Source: Pseudopyrenochaeta lycopersici (Eukaryota > Ascomycota > Dothideomycetes > Pleosporales > Pseudopyrenochaetaceae). Taken from it: a DNA stretch of 64,000 nt. Positions within the stretch are counted from its first letter, which is position 1; each line of letters starts with the position of its first letter. Shown here one piece after another: positions 22,183 through 33,660 of this stretch. A program made the translations under genes and the position numbers. The notes under the pieces were generated by a model that was not told the origin of the DNA, made no database searches, and saw only the letters and a list, made by a program, of their open reading frames with translations. The stretch covers positions 1 to 64,000 of the forward strand of contig NHZP01000042.1 in NCBI GenBank assembly GCA_003313425.1, written 5' to 3'.

Positions 22183-22890
22183 CGCAGAACTGGTGCGCTT
22201 TTAGTGTGTTTGAAACGTTGTGGGCCAACCCGATTTGCCCGTGAGAAATATGGAGTTTCAGGAATGAGTCTGAACACCCTGCTAGGTTCACACAGAAAGA
22301 AGTGCCAGGGAGCGGAGGAGGGCAAACAGAATCATGCTCTTGGCCGCTTTCAGGGTCCTGAGTGGGTGCCAACGGACATATTAGACAGTCTGCTGGAGGG
22401 TAGTCGAAAGGCAAACAACCTAGAGGGATCCCCCTCAGAGCGCCGTACGGGTTCCCGAGAACCGCTGGCCAAGGTAGAGCCCGCCCTCTCACATTATATA
22501 CATGGCACTACAATATAGGATAGCGATAAGGACACCTGGCTCAAGTGTCGACGGTTCAGTGACCATGGAGCGGATCTCATCTTCGTGTCCAGTTTCGAGG
22601 AAAGCCTTGCCCCAGCGAGCATTGACTATGGTCTTACTCAATATGCCTCCTCTGCGATCTCTCTTCGGGGGTCAAGAGGTTTTGGTGGTGATGCTATGTA
22701 CGGTAAGACGCGTCCAGTGTCCTCTGAAGCCTCGGATACATCACTCGGAAATCGATCAGATGGTTCTCGGGTTGTTCAGCGTCAAATGAGGTCTATATTC
22801 TGCCGATGGGAAAAGAGAAATAACACGGAATGCATTCATGTGGAATAGCTCGATCGCGGCCAACCATCTTATGTTGCTTCCGCTTCTCCT
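22183..22890. other. Unassigned stretch downstream of the forkhead gene
   Basis: Plus-strand frames at 22204-22518, 22502-22789 and 22585-22848 overlap and lack recognisable motifs. The 3' end of the forkhead gene lies to the right. Confidence 0.35.
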
Positions 22891-23810
22891 TCACGTGCCA
22901 TGGGAGCTATCAATACTGCACTGCTTCCTTACAGTAGCAGCCTTGCACACTCTCGTATCTCCTTGTGTTTTTCGATGGCGTTGCTTCCTGATATCGCACT
23001 CCTGCACACCTTCTCGAAGCCGCCATGTGTAGCGGCCGTTGCTTGGCCGGCTAACCTTTTCGAACGCCTACACGACGTCAAACACTTGATCCTCAAATAC
23101 ATGACAGAACTAACCGGATTTCTTGACAAATTGTGTCGTATGCTGTTCTGCCAAACTCTGGCTGCCCTATTGTTTGTCTTATCCGTTCGATCCTCAAACC
23201 ATTCGTACAGATCGGACAGGCTCATTGTCCTGTCAGGCACTGCTACGAGCGCTCTGTATATCAGGTCCGCATAGCATGACTGAGAAGAAGCCTTTTTTCT
23301 CTTGGTCGTCATGTGAGTATCGCCCGGAAAGCCTTCCTCCAGCAGGGTAGATGCTCGTACGGTCGTACCAGGCGAGGGGCTAAATCCATGAGCAAGATTC
23401 GAATCGACCCCCGATGCAGCGTACAGATAATCCTGTGCTCGGCCGCTATATGTTAGATCTTTGGCATCCGGGCTAGCGCAGTAATCCTTCATTTTGTCAT
23501 AGTAGAAATGATTGAGGTCGACTGCTCCACACGAGTACAACTCGTTCATCGCAACTGTCTTTGGCGTGTCGGATGGAAATGCTGCAAAGGATAGTGAGGC
23601 TATGTTGTCTGGTGCACATAGTGTTCGAGTCTCGTTTATGTAGTAATCTTCTTCTATGCTATAGGCAACCGAACTTGGAGGACGATGCATCGTACAAAGC
23701 ATTGGGTGCTTCCAGGGTCGCATGGGCTGTCTCTTCAAAATGGATGGAAGTAAATGAACGGAGTTATGTGGGTCGCACCTGCAACCTCGATGTCCCTTTA
23801 TGTTTAGCAC
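22891..23810 (-). CDS. Forkhead-domain protein
   Basis: Two exons (23810-23115, 23067-22891) total 873 nt, giving 290 aa. The 47-bp intron runs from GTTAGT to GTGTAG. The domain at about residues 175-255 shows SYADLIYRALVAVPDRTMSL, the recognition-helix core VWQNSIRHNLSRNP, and after splicing AFEKVSRP and YTWRLREG. Without splicing the domain is broken right after NLSRNP, which supports the intron. Forkhead proteins bind DNA by a winged helix. The N-terminal 170 residues are not conserved to my eye and the C-terminus is short and basic (IRKQRHRKTQ). It lacks the FHA domain of yeast Fkh1/2-type factors. Targets are unknown. Confidence 0.85.
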
Positions 23811-25598
23811 GCAGCCGATTGCGCTGACGGACTGGAGCTGGTATTATGAAGTTCCAAGCATGTTCACATGGGCTATTGAACAGTGGCAGTCCACGTTGAT
23901 TATGCATCATTCACTAGTGGACATCGGCATTATCTACAATTGACCTTATCCTCAGACAGATCACAATAGCCAGATTTCACATGGATCGATCCCCCTGCGG
24001 ACGATTCTGCATACAAAGCCGAGGTACCTGCGTGCTTACAAGGGCGATTCACAGGATCAAAGGACACCGAATGCTTGTCAAACTGAAATTAAATGCGGAC
24101 CTTAAGCACTTGCGCTCAAACTTTCTACGGCCGTAAATAATGAAGTCCGGAAGTAGCAGTCCAGAAATTCCAACACAATTGTGAACAAGCTTGATGCTTG
24201 ACATAAGCAGTTTGCGGCATGAAAATCATACCACGATAAGCATTAAGGTGCTTTTTATCGTGTGCGTCCGACTGTGAGGAAAGGCAAGCGCCGGATAATG
24301 TTGATTCAGCACAGTGTAGAAGTTGGTAGGCGGTTGACTAGCGGCCGCGACGCCGCGGAGTGTCGCCAAAAGCGAGCTTTCCGATATCACGACGATATGC
24401 TACATGTTGAAAGCTATTGTGATGTGAAAATTTGCATTGTTTGTGGTGTCAAAAAGCACTTTTTAGCGAGATCCATCATAGGGTTGAACTGGTGAAACCA
24501 ATTAGTAACTAGTTAAACGAGACAAGCATGTAACCCCCGACATAACCAGTTTAACAACATAACGAAACCAAATAACCAAACAAGATGCCCATGTATGTGC
24601 AGCTGTGGAAACAGATCTTATCCTATACCTAACACAGCGAAACATTGGTCGTTGTTATCTTGCATCTCAAGGCTCCCGGTGGAGATTTTGCACATCGTTA
24701 GGCGCAGTGATTCACTTAGCTTTGTCTGTAGGTGAATTCCTGACTTTGCGGACGGTGTGTGCATAGGTATGCCTTGCCATATCCGGCATCGTTGCCTAAA
24801 TGCCCTTCTGACCTCAGTCGCGAGATGCCTGATGCGATGTCCATAAGAGCGCTGTCCACCTTGATTCGATCTTTTCATGTCTGCGAACGACAACTGGCCA
24901 TGCTGCCCTTCGATTATACAAGCGTTCAGTTCGGTCTCTATAAGCCTATGTTGTCACTACATATGAAGTAAGTTTTTCTACACAGGCAGACAGCCACTCA
25001 TCAAGCGGTATTTTACCGATTGCCGACCTCAAATTAGGCTTATTCTACTGAGTATGCGAGCCAGATGTAAGTTGTGGCTGAGACGCGTGACGTGATACAA
25101 TCCTCATTTATAGCAGAGAGTGCATGTGGAATGAAGGCTATCATTACCTGTGGATAGTCAATCTAGCGTGATGACTGAAGAGAACTGTAGGCTCCTATAT
25201 GATACCGAGTTTGGATGTTCAAGGAGATATAGATGATAGCTTATGGACATGTGAGCAATACACGTGCCACTAATGTATGGCTGTATTTTTTGGTCATCAA
25301 TATGTATGACTGAGATGCTTTCACGCATTCCAGCCATCACAAACATTAGAAGAATCATAACTTGACGTTCATTGGGTGTTCAAGTTCTATGGATTGGCAG
25401 ATCCGCTCAGCTCAGACTGCCACTGAAACAATGTATCTGGAGTGAGTTTTCAGTTATTACATAGTGACAATTTGCTTGCTTGAAATAGCAGACTGTGCCC
25501 TACTTGCTGACACGACATCGCCAGCCATTAAATAGAGGTTTCTTCCATCGATAATCGATCGGACTACAATTATTGCTATCGTCACAAATGAGAGCGGC
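23811..25598. other. Long stretch with no supported gene
   Basis: It should contain the forkhead promoter on the left and the cyclin promoter on the right. Only short frames are seen and no repeat ends were recognised. Confidence 0.4.
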
Positions 25599-26303
25599 AT
25601 GGCAATATGTCTTTCTCGGCTCCCGGTATGCTCAAGCATGATCTCCTATCTAGCTCAGAGGGCAGCACAGGTCGTTCCAAAGGTGTTATGCTCAGGTTCA
25701 CAGGCGAATATGCACGTCCACGAGGCCGATCTCCCATCAATATATTACTTCATAAAAGCTGTGATCCAAAGGTCCAGTGTCCCAGTGCCTACGCTGATTA
25801 CGAGTCTGGTGTATATGTGGCGGATGCAAACGCGCCTACCTCCCGGCGCCAAGGGCCTGTCTTCTACCCCCCACAGAATCTTCCTTGCCGCTTTGATTCT
25901 CGCTGCGAAGAATCTCAACGATGATTCACCAATGAACAAGCACTGGGCCCGGTATAGTGCTGTCCCTGGATACGAACCCTTCGGCTTCTCAATCACCGAG
26001 GTAAATCTCATGGAGAGACAGTTCCTCCACCTGCTCGATTGGGACATACGCATTGATCCCCTGGACCTGCATCACCAGCTCGAGCCGTTGCTGTCGTTCG
26101 TTCACATCCACCAGCCTCTCGAACTAGCGCCAGAACCGAAGACAGATTGTGAGCGCCTTGTCAGAGCACAGCAATATCCGAATGTGGCTCTAATACCCCA
26201 GATTGGACATGTTCGGCGCGAAAACAAACATGACCAAGCACGAGATTTAAGGGTCATAGCAACAAAACAACGCAATCAACGACGGCGATTGCCCAGCGCT
26301 TGA
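25599..26303 (+). CDS. PHO80-like (PCL-type) cyclin
   Basis: A single exon encodes 234 aa. The cyclin box covers roughly residues 50-170 and has the PHO80/PCL signatures: LITSLVYMWRMQTRLP, TPHRIFLAALILAAKNLND, NKHWARYS, FGFSITEVNLMERQFLHLL and WDIRI. Such cyclins pair with Pho85-type kinases and control phosphate signalling, glycogen metabolism and polarity. The N-terminal 40 residues are weakly conserved, and an upstream exon cannot be excluded. The last 60 residues are basic and low in conservation (QRNQRRRLPSA end). Confidence 0.82.
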   Translation: MAICLSRLPVCSSMISYLAQRAAQVVPKVLCSGSQANMHVHEADLPSIYYFIKAVIQRSSVPVPTLITSLVYMWRMQTRLPPGAKGLSSTPHRIFLAALILAAKNLNDDSPMNKHWARYSAVPGYEPFGFSITEVNLMERQFLHLLDWDIRIDPLDLHHQLEPLLSFVHIHQPLELAPEPKTDCERLVRAQQYPNVALIPQIGHVRRENKHDQARDLRVIATKQRNQRRRLPSA

Positions 26304-26987
26304 AATAGTCTTTGCTGTATTACAGTGTAGTGACGGCATTTTGCGCCACTTTTGCGTTACTGAAAGCAGCGCCATCTCTCCAGTTGTATCTTCGCAGCGC
26401 AATCTACCCATGGGCAGACATTTGTAGCTCACCGAAGCCTTCATTGGTGTAATTCGAGGCTGATTTCCTTTTTCTTCGTATCTTTGTCCTGGCCATATGA
26501 CCACCTAGAACATCCAACACGCTGGAGCAGAGCTTATGGGTTAAATCTATCCGTAGCAGGATGGTTATGCTTTACTTTTTATACTTACATCACTGCTGCA
26601 CTTATATGACGTCTTTGCGTACATTTTTTTTTGCTTACCCTGTTGTCTCTATGCGAATATGTACATCTTCATGTTACTGAATAGATGCTTGCACTCGTAT
26701 GCCTGTTCAATACGACTGCACCGCGAAGGGTTGTCGCTTGAAACAAGACTGACTAGGGCACATCAGACAATAAGCGTGACCGTTCATTTGGGGGGTACAT
26801 CCGTCTTTCAACGCTTCGGTAATTCTTAGTGCACATCGCACAGCGGCGGGTATTATTCTAGGCTCGCTCCAGCTCGGCAAATCACAGCACCAATTCTCCA
26901 ATAAGGATCACAGTGACAATACGCCTACCGTACCAATAAGTTGGACACAATAAATAGGATTCTGCAATTTGGTGATGGAACGCAACG
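26304..26987. other. Intergenic stretch between convergent genes
   Basis: This is the 3' flank of the cyclin gene and of the thioester-reductase gene. Short frames only. Confidence 0.4.
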
Positions 26988-28226
26988 CTACATCTTAGCC
27001 TTGAGGTCTCCAGGTCCAAGCTTCCAGCTCATCAGCCATTCCACCAATAGATCTTCGTTGATCGGAACCACTGGAGGCAATACCCTCATGGCACGCTCGT
27101 TGGAGAATGACATGTTGTATTCCCTCCCATTTCCCATCGCTCTCAGAAAGCCATGCAGCTTCAATTCCCCTGTGTCTAACCTATCTAGCCAATCTGAAAG
27201 ACTACTCGTTTGCATTGAAAGCCCGAATCTACTACTCAGCGTATCATAAAATACGTGCCAAGAAGCGGGCTCAGGATGAACCATGTTGAAGACCTGTAAA
27301 GGCTCGAGCTCCGGCGACGTCTTTGTGCTGTTGGCTATCCCATCGGCAAAAGAGTCCACAGGAATCCAATCCAAGGGTTGAACGTGCGTCGGAAAGCATT
27401 GGAGCTTCTTAGACGTCTTGAGAATGGAATAAACCCAGCCTTGCCGCGGCCACGTCCTAACCCGGGATCTCGAGGGTCCGCCGATCTGGCCCGCGCGCAC
27501 GATGTTGATACGAAGGCCGGATACTTCGTGTGCTTTCGCGAGCAACTGCTCAGCGACGCACTTCGACTCTCCGTAGCCGTGGGGCATTGCGCAGCGATTG
27601 TTCCAAATGACTTCCTCAGGCACTCTCGGTTGCGTAGCATGTGCAAGCGGCAAGTTGCCTACAGCACAGATCGAAGAGACAAAGGTTATGCGGGGCCGTC
27701 TAGGGGCCGATGCACACAAGTCTACGGTACTACGTACGGCCTTTAGGAAAGGTTCGAAATACTCGAGAGGCTTGCTCCAATTCGGGTCCCAAGCATTGAA
27801 GACCAGCTCATCCACTTCGGACACGATCAGGGCGATCTGTACGGCGTCAAGCCCAAAGCTTGGCTGTGTAATGTCGGTGACGAGGAATTGCAGCCGCGGA
27901 AGTGCTGCGGACATGTCGTCCATGATGTCATGTAGTGCTGATATTGTCCGCTGCTTACCGTCGGCACTTCGATTTAGACAAAAGATCTCGGATTCGGTGT
28001 GCACTCGAAGTAGAGATGCTACGACGTAAGGTCCCAGAAATCCAGTCGATCCAATGATGGCAATTGCCTTGCGCCCGCAGGTGGATGGAACTTCCACGCT
28101 GGTTTGTGGCAGATACCTGGCATAGCGATTAAACACATCCTGCATTCCCACAGTGTCGGTGGCCTTTGCATGACGACCTGCAAGAGGTCTAAGGTTAGAA
28201 TGCTCAGAAAAAGTCTTCGAAGACAT
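26988..28226 (-). CDS. Free-standing thioester-reductase-like (NAD-binding 4) protein
   Basis: A single exon encodes 412 aa. The Rossmann start is AIAIIGSTGFLGPYVV (residues about 53-68), the extended-SDR catalytic pair is in YGESKCVAEQLL (YxxxK), and FVSSICAVGN supplies the active-site serine region. The order matches the terminal reductase domain of fungal NRPS, NRPS-like and PKS enzymes (male-sterility/NAD-binding 4 family), which releases a thioester-bound chain as aldehyde or alcohol with NADPH. Here the domain stands alone, with about 50 residues in front and no adenylation or carrier domain nearby. It may act in trans, reduce an acyl-CoA, or be a remnant of a larger enzyme. No other biosynthetic gene lies adjacent. 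Confidence 0.8.
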   Translation of the reverse strand: MSSKTFSEHSNLRPLAGRHAKATDTVGMQDVFNRYARYLPQTSVEVPSTCGRKAIAIIGSTGFLGPYVVASLLRVHTESEIFCLNRSADGKQRTISALHDIMDDMSAALPRLQFLVTDITQPSFGLDAVQIALIVSEVDELVFNAWDPNWSKPLEYFEPFLKAVRSTVDLCASAPRRPRITFVSSICAVGNLPLAHATQPRVPEEVIWNNRCAMPHGYGESKCVAEQLLAKAHEVSGLRINIVRAGQIGGPSRSRVRTWPRQGWVYSILKTSKKLQCFPTHVQPLDWIPVDSFADGIANSTKTSPELEPLQVFNMVHPEPASWHVFYDTLSSRFGLSMQTSSLSDWLDRLDTGELKLHGFLRAMGNGREYNMSFSNERAMRVLPPVVPINEDLLVEWLMSWKLGPGDLKAKM

Positions 28227-28928
28227 TGCAGCGCAGGTCAGTACTGCTTCGATAGGGGAGGTCGAACAGGAGTGGTGGCCGATGCGATATTTTGGATGCT
28301 GTATATGTATATCACATGAGGAGAGTCTGTCAGCTGCCTAATCACGGTGGGCCACATGATGCGGACTTGCTGAAAGTCTCCTCAAAAAGCAGTCTACCGA
28401 TAGCGCAAGTGGTCGTTGTCAAACGACGTTCGTGGGTAACAGCTTACTCACGCATATGATAACACTTCAGGGAACAGAGGTTTCTCAACCAATCAATATA
28501 TCAAGGATTGAGAATATCTCGGCGACCTGGGCCGTGGGCATGGCGTGGAGGATTCTGTCCAGAGTGGATAGCGAGGACAATGTCAGCAGATGATGCGTTT
28601 TTTTCAGCGCGATAGAACTAGCTTGGGATAAACAATTTATTGCTTACAAGAACCAGAACCTGGAAGTATAACCGACTATCCACGTTGGATGGTTGCACTT
28701 GTCTGATGAGGTTATCAATGCTGATTTTCCAAGTACCTCAGGCGATCTCAGATATTCTTTCACTCTAGCGACATCATTCTAGCCGTACTTATGGACCTTA
28801 GCTGACGCTCGTGTTACTATTACCGATGAAGCTACGGGAGATGCGTTTAGTTTACAGTATTCCCCTCTGGTGTTAAAGTTCGAAAAGCCCGTCGCACGTC
28901 AAACACATCTGCGACTCACATGATTCAG
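28227..28928. other. Upstream region of the reductase gene
   Basis: No gene was recognised. The reductase promoter must be here. Confidence 0.4.
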
Positions 28929-29150
28929 TGTCAGATTCAAGGACTATTTGGCTTGATCTTTGATGAATTTTTAATGGTGAACGTGATGAATCGATTGTGT
29001 GTTCTTTCCCCTCCTTTCTGTGGCTGCTGTGCTTCCGGAGGTTCCGAAGATCGTAGTATCGGTCCTACTATTAATCGCTCTTCCCTGTGCAGTACTTCTG
29101 AGTTTATCTTTTATATCTAACAGGCCTTACAGCACTTGTGTAATCTGACA
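28929..29150 (+). mobile_element. Solo LTR, TGTCAGA family, without target duplication
   Basis: The 222-bp stretch begins TGTCAGATTCAAGGACTATT, identical over that block to the copy at 14793, and ends GTGTAATCTGACA. The flanking pentamers ttcag and acacc do not match, so one side has been altered or rearranged since insertion. Confidence 0.72.
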
Positions 29151-30076
29151 ACACCATTCCCCGTTCTTTGCTTTCTGATATTGCTTTGTTCTTCGCGACA
29201 CGCAAGGCAGGTTTTCCCTGTAGGATTCACGAAGTGACTAGGCTGTCGCGGCTTCCTTGGGCATGATGGGGGTCTATGTGGTCCGAAAAGGGGACTTTGT
29301 GCCCATAAAGCCGGGTCCATCTAAAGCGTTGTTCACGCTGGTGAAGTAAATATAGCGGAGTGCAGGGGCGATGCAAGCGGTGCGGGCGTTCCAAACAAGT
29401 TCAAAGTCAATTGTAGGCGATCATCGCTGCGTGCAGGTATGAATCCGGCCACGCTTATAGCGCTTGAAGGGACCATCATTCAAGTTCGATGTTTGTGTTT
29501 CATCGAGGATGCACGCTTAGCACCTAACATTGCGAACCGTTCAGTTGTCCTTGAAATCTGCATCAGTGGCTGAGCGTCCTACGCAACTGTTCAAGGCACA
29601 GACAGCCATGCGTGTAATTGGGGGCGTAGCCAGAACATTATGATAATGGATAGATGTAGTCTGCGATGTTCGAGAATCGAGTGCCTCAGCACCCATGGAT
29701 GTTTTTATACATGCTCATGCTCATCTGCAACCCCAATCCCGGAATACCACCATGAGAAAAATGGGTAAGCAGGTGCATTAAAAGAGCAAAAAAGAACTCC
29801 GACCTGGAAGGAGGAACGCTGAATAGATCAACATTACTTTAACTAAGAGTGGCATTCGTTTCGAAAACGTAGCATCCTGCAATCATCGCGCTGGGTGATT
29901 TTGCTCAATGCCAGGTCATTCTAGCCAGAAGTTGGTACTCAAACAGCAAAGCAGTCGAGGATTGCCACAGCCTAATGACGGGCTTATAAACGAAACAAAA
30001 ATTATATCGTGGCGGCTTATTGGTTCATGACCACTTCAACAGCTCGTATTGCCCGTAGATACATCAAGAAACCCGC
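29151..30076. other. Intergenic stretch, nothing recognised
   Basis: Short frames only, with no repeat ends. Confidence 0.4.
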
Positions 30077-30631
30077 CTATCTATTCTCTTCCCCCGCCCC
30101 TCCTCCTCTGTTTGGTTGACTATCTGGAAACCGCGGCGTTGTGACTGTTACTGGGACTTCCTGGAGCCATTCTCGAATTTTATCGTTTACCGTCGAAGGT
30201 AGATTAGGATTTGAGAGCCTTTGCAATTCAGCCTCTAGACCTTTGCTATCGATTTCAGTCGAAGTTTCATGTGTTGAATTTACATGTTGTGACAGCTGTA
30301 GCACCATTATGCTCGGCGGCTGAGGTTCGTTATTGTGATCGGATGGAGGTCCGCTCTCAATTTCCGTTGGGGCTTGGTTTGTCGAGCCGTCATGGCCGAG
30401 ATGTCTGTCCCTGTGCAGATAGCCAAGCTCGCTGAGAGTCTCGATTTCGGCCGGCGTTGGGCTGTCAGCTCCGCCCGGGCTTGAGCTGTCGACCTCGACC
30501 GAAGCCCGGCCGTAGGTGTCATTCGAGTTGATTGTCTCATCTGAAATGGTGCTACTACCTGAGCAACTGTCGTTTGCCGTTCTGGTTGCGTTTTTGAGTG
30601 CCCTGCGTAGTCTGTCGTCCATCGAAGCCAA
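30077..30631 (-). CDS. Hypothetical Ser/Thr/Glu-rich protein
   Basis: An open frame encodes 184 aa. The composition is hydrophilic and probably disordered, with a serine/acidic region (SSPGGADSPTPAEIETLSEL) and a C-terminal helix-like part (DKIREWLQEVPVTVTTPRF). It has no signal peptide, membrane helix or known motif. The uniform low-complexity composition could reflect a real disordered regulator or a chance open frame. Confidence 0.35.
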   Translation of the reverse strand: MASMDDRLRRALKNATRTANDSCSGSSTISDETINSNDTYGRASVEVDSSSPGGADSPTPAEIETLSELGYLHRDRHLGHDGSTNQAPTEIESGPPSDHNNEPQPPSIMVLQLSQHVNSTHETSTEIDSKGLEAELQRLSNPNLPSTVNDKIREWLQEVPVTVTTPRFPDSQPNRGGGAGEENR

Positions 30632-32147
30632 ATCTAGGAAGGCAATCTTAGATCACGTTAGCATTTCGTTGACGGTGAAGTATTTGTAGTCCTGCAGGTG
30701 TGAGCTGGGGAAGACGGCTTGCACTTGCGCTGCAGGAGGTAGATTGGGGTGAGTATGGGCTTATGCTCTGCATAAAGTTGATGAAAAACATGTAGGAGCA
30801 TAACAAGCACAGTCCCTGTAGGCTGAAGCAGGGCTATTCAAAAATTATGCAGCCTCCCGACGCCACTTCACGGCGAATGTAAGCCCTCAAGAAACGTACT
30901 TCTCCAATTTTCACGTATTTATTCTATTCTCGTCCATCAGTCGATCAGGTCTCGACACGGGCCGAAACTATGCTGTTGACTCGGTTCTAGTACACACAGT
31001 TGCTGCAGCCCAGGATGTTACGTCGCCAGGGTATTCCTATGGAAACCGCTTGGTCCCTTGATGCCTAGCTATCCTTGTCAGCCTGCCGTCTCTTTATTTT
31101 GCCTTTTGAATGCTCTGCGTCTTTGACGCGGACATGGGACGAACTGTTTGCCTGTCGATCATTACTTTTCTCGACTGACCGCTACGGTAATCACATCTCA
31201 ACTCACGCATGGATGGAAAACATAAGAGCAGTGGTAGTCCATGATGTTTAACCCTTGTTGGTAGTAAGAGTATCGACTCGACGCTCACACATGAAGCCAA
31301 TGATCGCAGAGCAAGTGAGGATGGCATTTGGTATCGAATTCAACAGGAAATTCTACTTCGTCCCGTCAAGCGGTTCACGATTCCCATTCGTTCCTTGGCA
31401 TCTTAATTCGATCGTCAGGTTAGACTGCTTCTTCGCTAGACCCTCCTGAATTGATGAGTCAGAAGCTTCTCGTTTGATCGCCGCTGAAGCTGGGCCAGGA
31501 TCCGAATATTCTCGGATCCTGAAGGCGCAGCGTTGGCAGAAGATGAACCAAGTGTACGAGATTATTCCGCAGTTTGGTCGCAGTTTGATATGATAGGTTC
31601 GTGGGTGAAACAGGGTTAACAAGATTAATGTCCATGGTAAGCGTCGGCGATGGCACTACGCCATCGCTTGAGTTCGCGAGTGTACGAACGTGAGGTCTGA
31701 GGGTCACGCGGTTGAGATATCGAGGCACTGTGCGCGTAATGGCGCAATGATAGTTGGCGTAGAAATTGGTACGTCCTGAAACCCCCCCGACGGAGTATTG
31801 TCGAGCAGGGGTTGGCGAGCGAATAGGTAGGCTTGCCGAGCCCACTCGAAGCACTCGAGGCGGCTAGGAAAGGAGAAGATGAGTGGATTCCTGAAATATA
31901 GCGGTGTATTGTAGAGGGAGGAGACCGCATTCAACAGGGGTCAGTGAGTGCTTTGGTCTGCTTGCAAATGCAGGTGGTTTGATGCTTCTTGGCGACCAAG
32001 CACTGGAGACAGTTCTTCGGCTTGGCATACATGCAGCCATGGCCTATATAATCCCCTCATCCCAATCCCATCCTAAATACTATTCCCAGTAAAAAGCCCA
32101 ACTTATCGAAACTTCCATCTCGTTCATCATTGTTACCCGGAGACATC
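30632..32147. other. Long stretch with no supported gene
   Basis: Minus-strand frames at 31459-31934 overlap one another in three phases without a recognised motif. The promoter of the plus-strand gene at 32148 is expected at the right end, where tcctaaatactattcccag and a cttccatctcgttc leader are seen. Confidence 0.35.
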
Positions 32148-32907
32148 ATGAGTAAGTATCTGTCTGAATGGGAGAAGTGGGAACGTTCTGTTATTTTGGT
32201 GCGCAACGATGATTACCTTTGGGACACCGAAGCCATCCAACATACTATTAGTATGAGTACCCTGATAATGTGGCACATGTGATGCAATTCTCAATAGACT
32301 TGAAAATATCCCTTTTTTTTTTTTGAGTTGTCTCTTTTTCTTCTACAGAGCACAACCTAGTCTTTATATCTGCGGTCTCAACTTCAGCTCTTCGGACTGG
32401 CCGACGGTCAATCCGATATTCTCGGTCTCACCGAAAGTCTATTATTTCGGTTTCTCCGATCAGATATCACCGTACTTTCTAGACCTGTCAACACATACAA
32501 ACATGAATTGGGCAGAATTTTTGAAGGAGTGGTACAAAGTGCCAGAAGAAGACACAAAATTCAGTCTGGCTCATGTTTGTTCAGTCTTTGAGCGAGAGGT
32601 ATGATAGAACCGACGATTTTGTCCTCCTTTTTGACACATTCCTTAGGGAAAAGTGCGTGTTCTGGGAAAGAAGGGCGACGGGAGATTCGTGTTAGTGGTT
32701 AACTTGAACGAGTCTGAGGAATATTGTTTTGGTTGGCTTTCCAAGGAAGAAGCAATGGCTTTCGATTCCTATGTGAGATCCAAAGACGCATACCGGAACG
32801 CAGGACCGTGGGTAAAATGGGTCGTACAAACAACTTGTAATGTGCTGATGTTCTTTGGCATGGGAGATAAAGATTGGGATAAGACTAAACCATACGCAAA
32901 TTCCTGA
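32148..32907 (+). CDS. Hypothetical protein, three exons
   Basis: Exons 32148-32250, 32351-32598 and 32647-32907 total 612 nt, giving 203 aa. The introns are 100 bp (the first holds a T-run and ends in acagag) and 48 bp. Hydrophobic and aromatic residues are well distributed (LYICGLNFSSSDWP, NMNWAEFLKEWYKVP, RFVLVVNLNESEEYCFGWL, WVKWVVQTTCNVLMFFGMG), as in a folded cytosolic protein. I do not recognise the family and see no signal peptide. The first intron could be two smaller introns, so the N-terminal join is less sure than the rest. Confidence 0.5.
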
Positions 32908-33660
32908 ATCATAAGGTGGGTTGGTCGGTAGGACTATCGAGTAAACTCTTACAGATGTTTTCGAATGGACATTGCAAACAAATCCATGTGCTTCTATCTG
33001 TTGTTGATCATTGCTGAAAACAACAATACTCAGCCTAAGACCCTGTGAATTCGCCTGGTGGAGACTGCAAATCTTGGATGAATGTGCGGATTGAGGATGC
33101 ATCAGCGCGATTCGTCGGGGAAGGTGAAGGTTTGGCGACCTGCATGCATCGAAGAGCCTGGGTCCAGCCGTTGCCTAGCCCGAGAGCATGGTCCAAGGGT
33201 GTGATTCTGTGAAGCCACTCAGCAAACCCCTTGACGCATGCACATTCTTCTCCGTCATGGGTGTTATCCCGCATTCAGCTCCGCCTGCATGGCTTAGAAC
33301 CATCGAAGCTCTCTACTGCAATGCAGTTGAATTGTGTACGTTGTTTTTATTTGATTCATGACGCATATGGACGCCCACCCGCAACGAGCTCGTTTGGGGG
33401 TTCTCAAGTGAATCTTTAACCTCGTCTTCAAGCCTCATGACACAGCTGAAGGTGCATGTATGCCTGCATAGGTCATTTAGTAGTCAGCTTCGTCATCGAG
33501 GGTGTGGAGACATTTGAATGCTAGTGCCTATCAACGCAGCCTCGACAGGCTTCGAAATCGAATTTCTTTTCTATTGATAAGAAAGGAAAAGTCAAGGATG
33601 GTAATCTGTATGACTGCGGGTGGTTTGAGGCCTGTAGTTGTGAGGGCGGAAAGCGGAAGG
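32908..33660. other. Intergenic stretch left of the first twin hAT
   Basis: A minus-strand frame at 33035-33274 has no recognised motif. The last eight bases, gcggaagg, recur inverted at 58937-58944, next to the second twin hAT. Confidence 0.4.
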
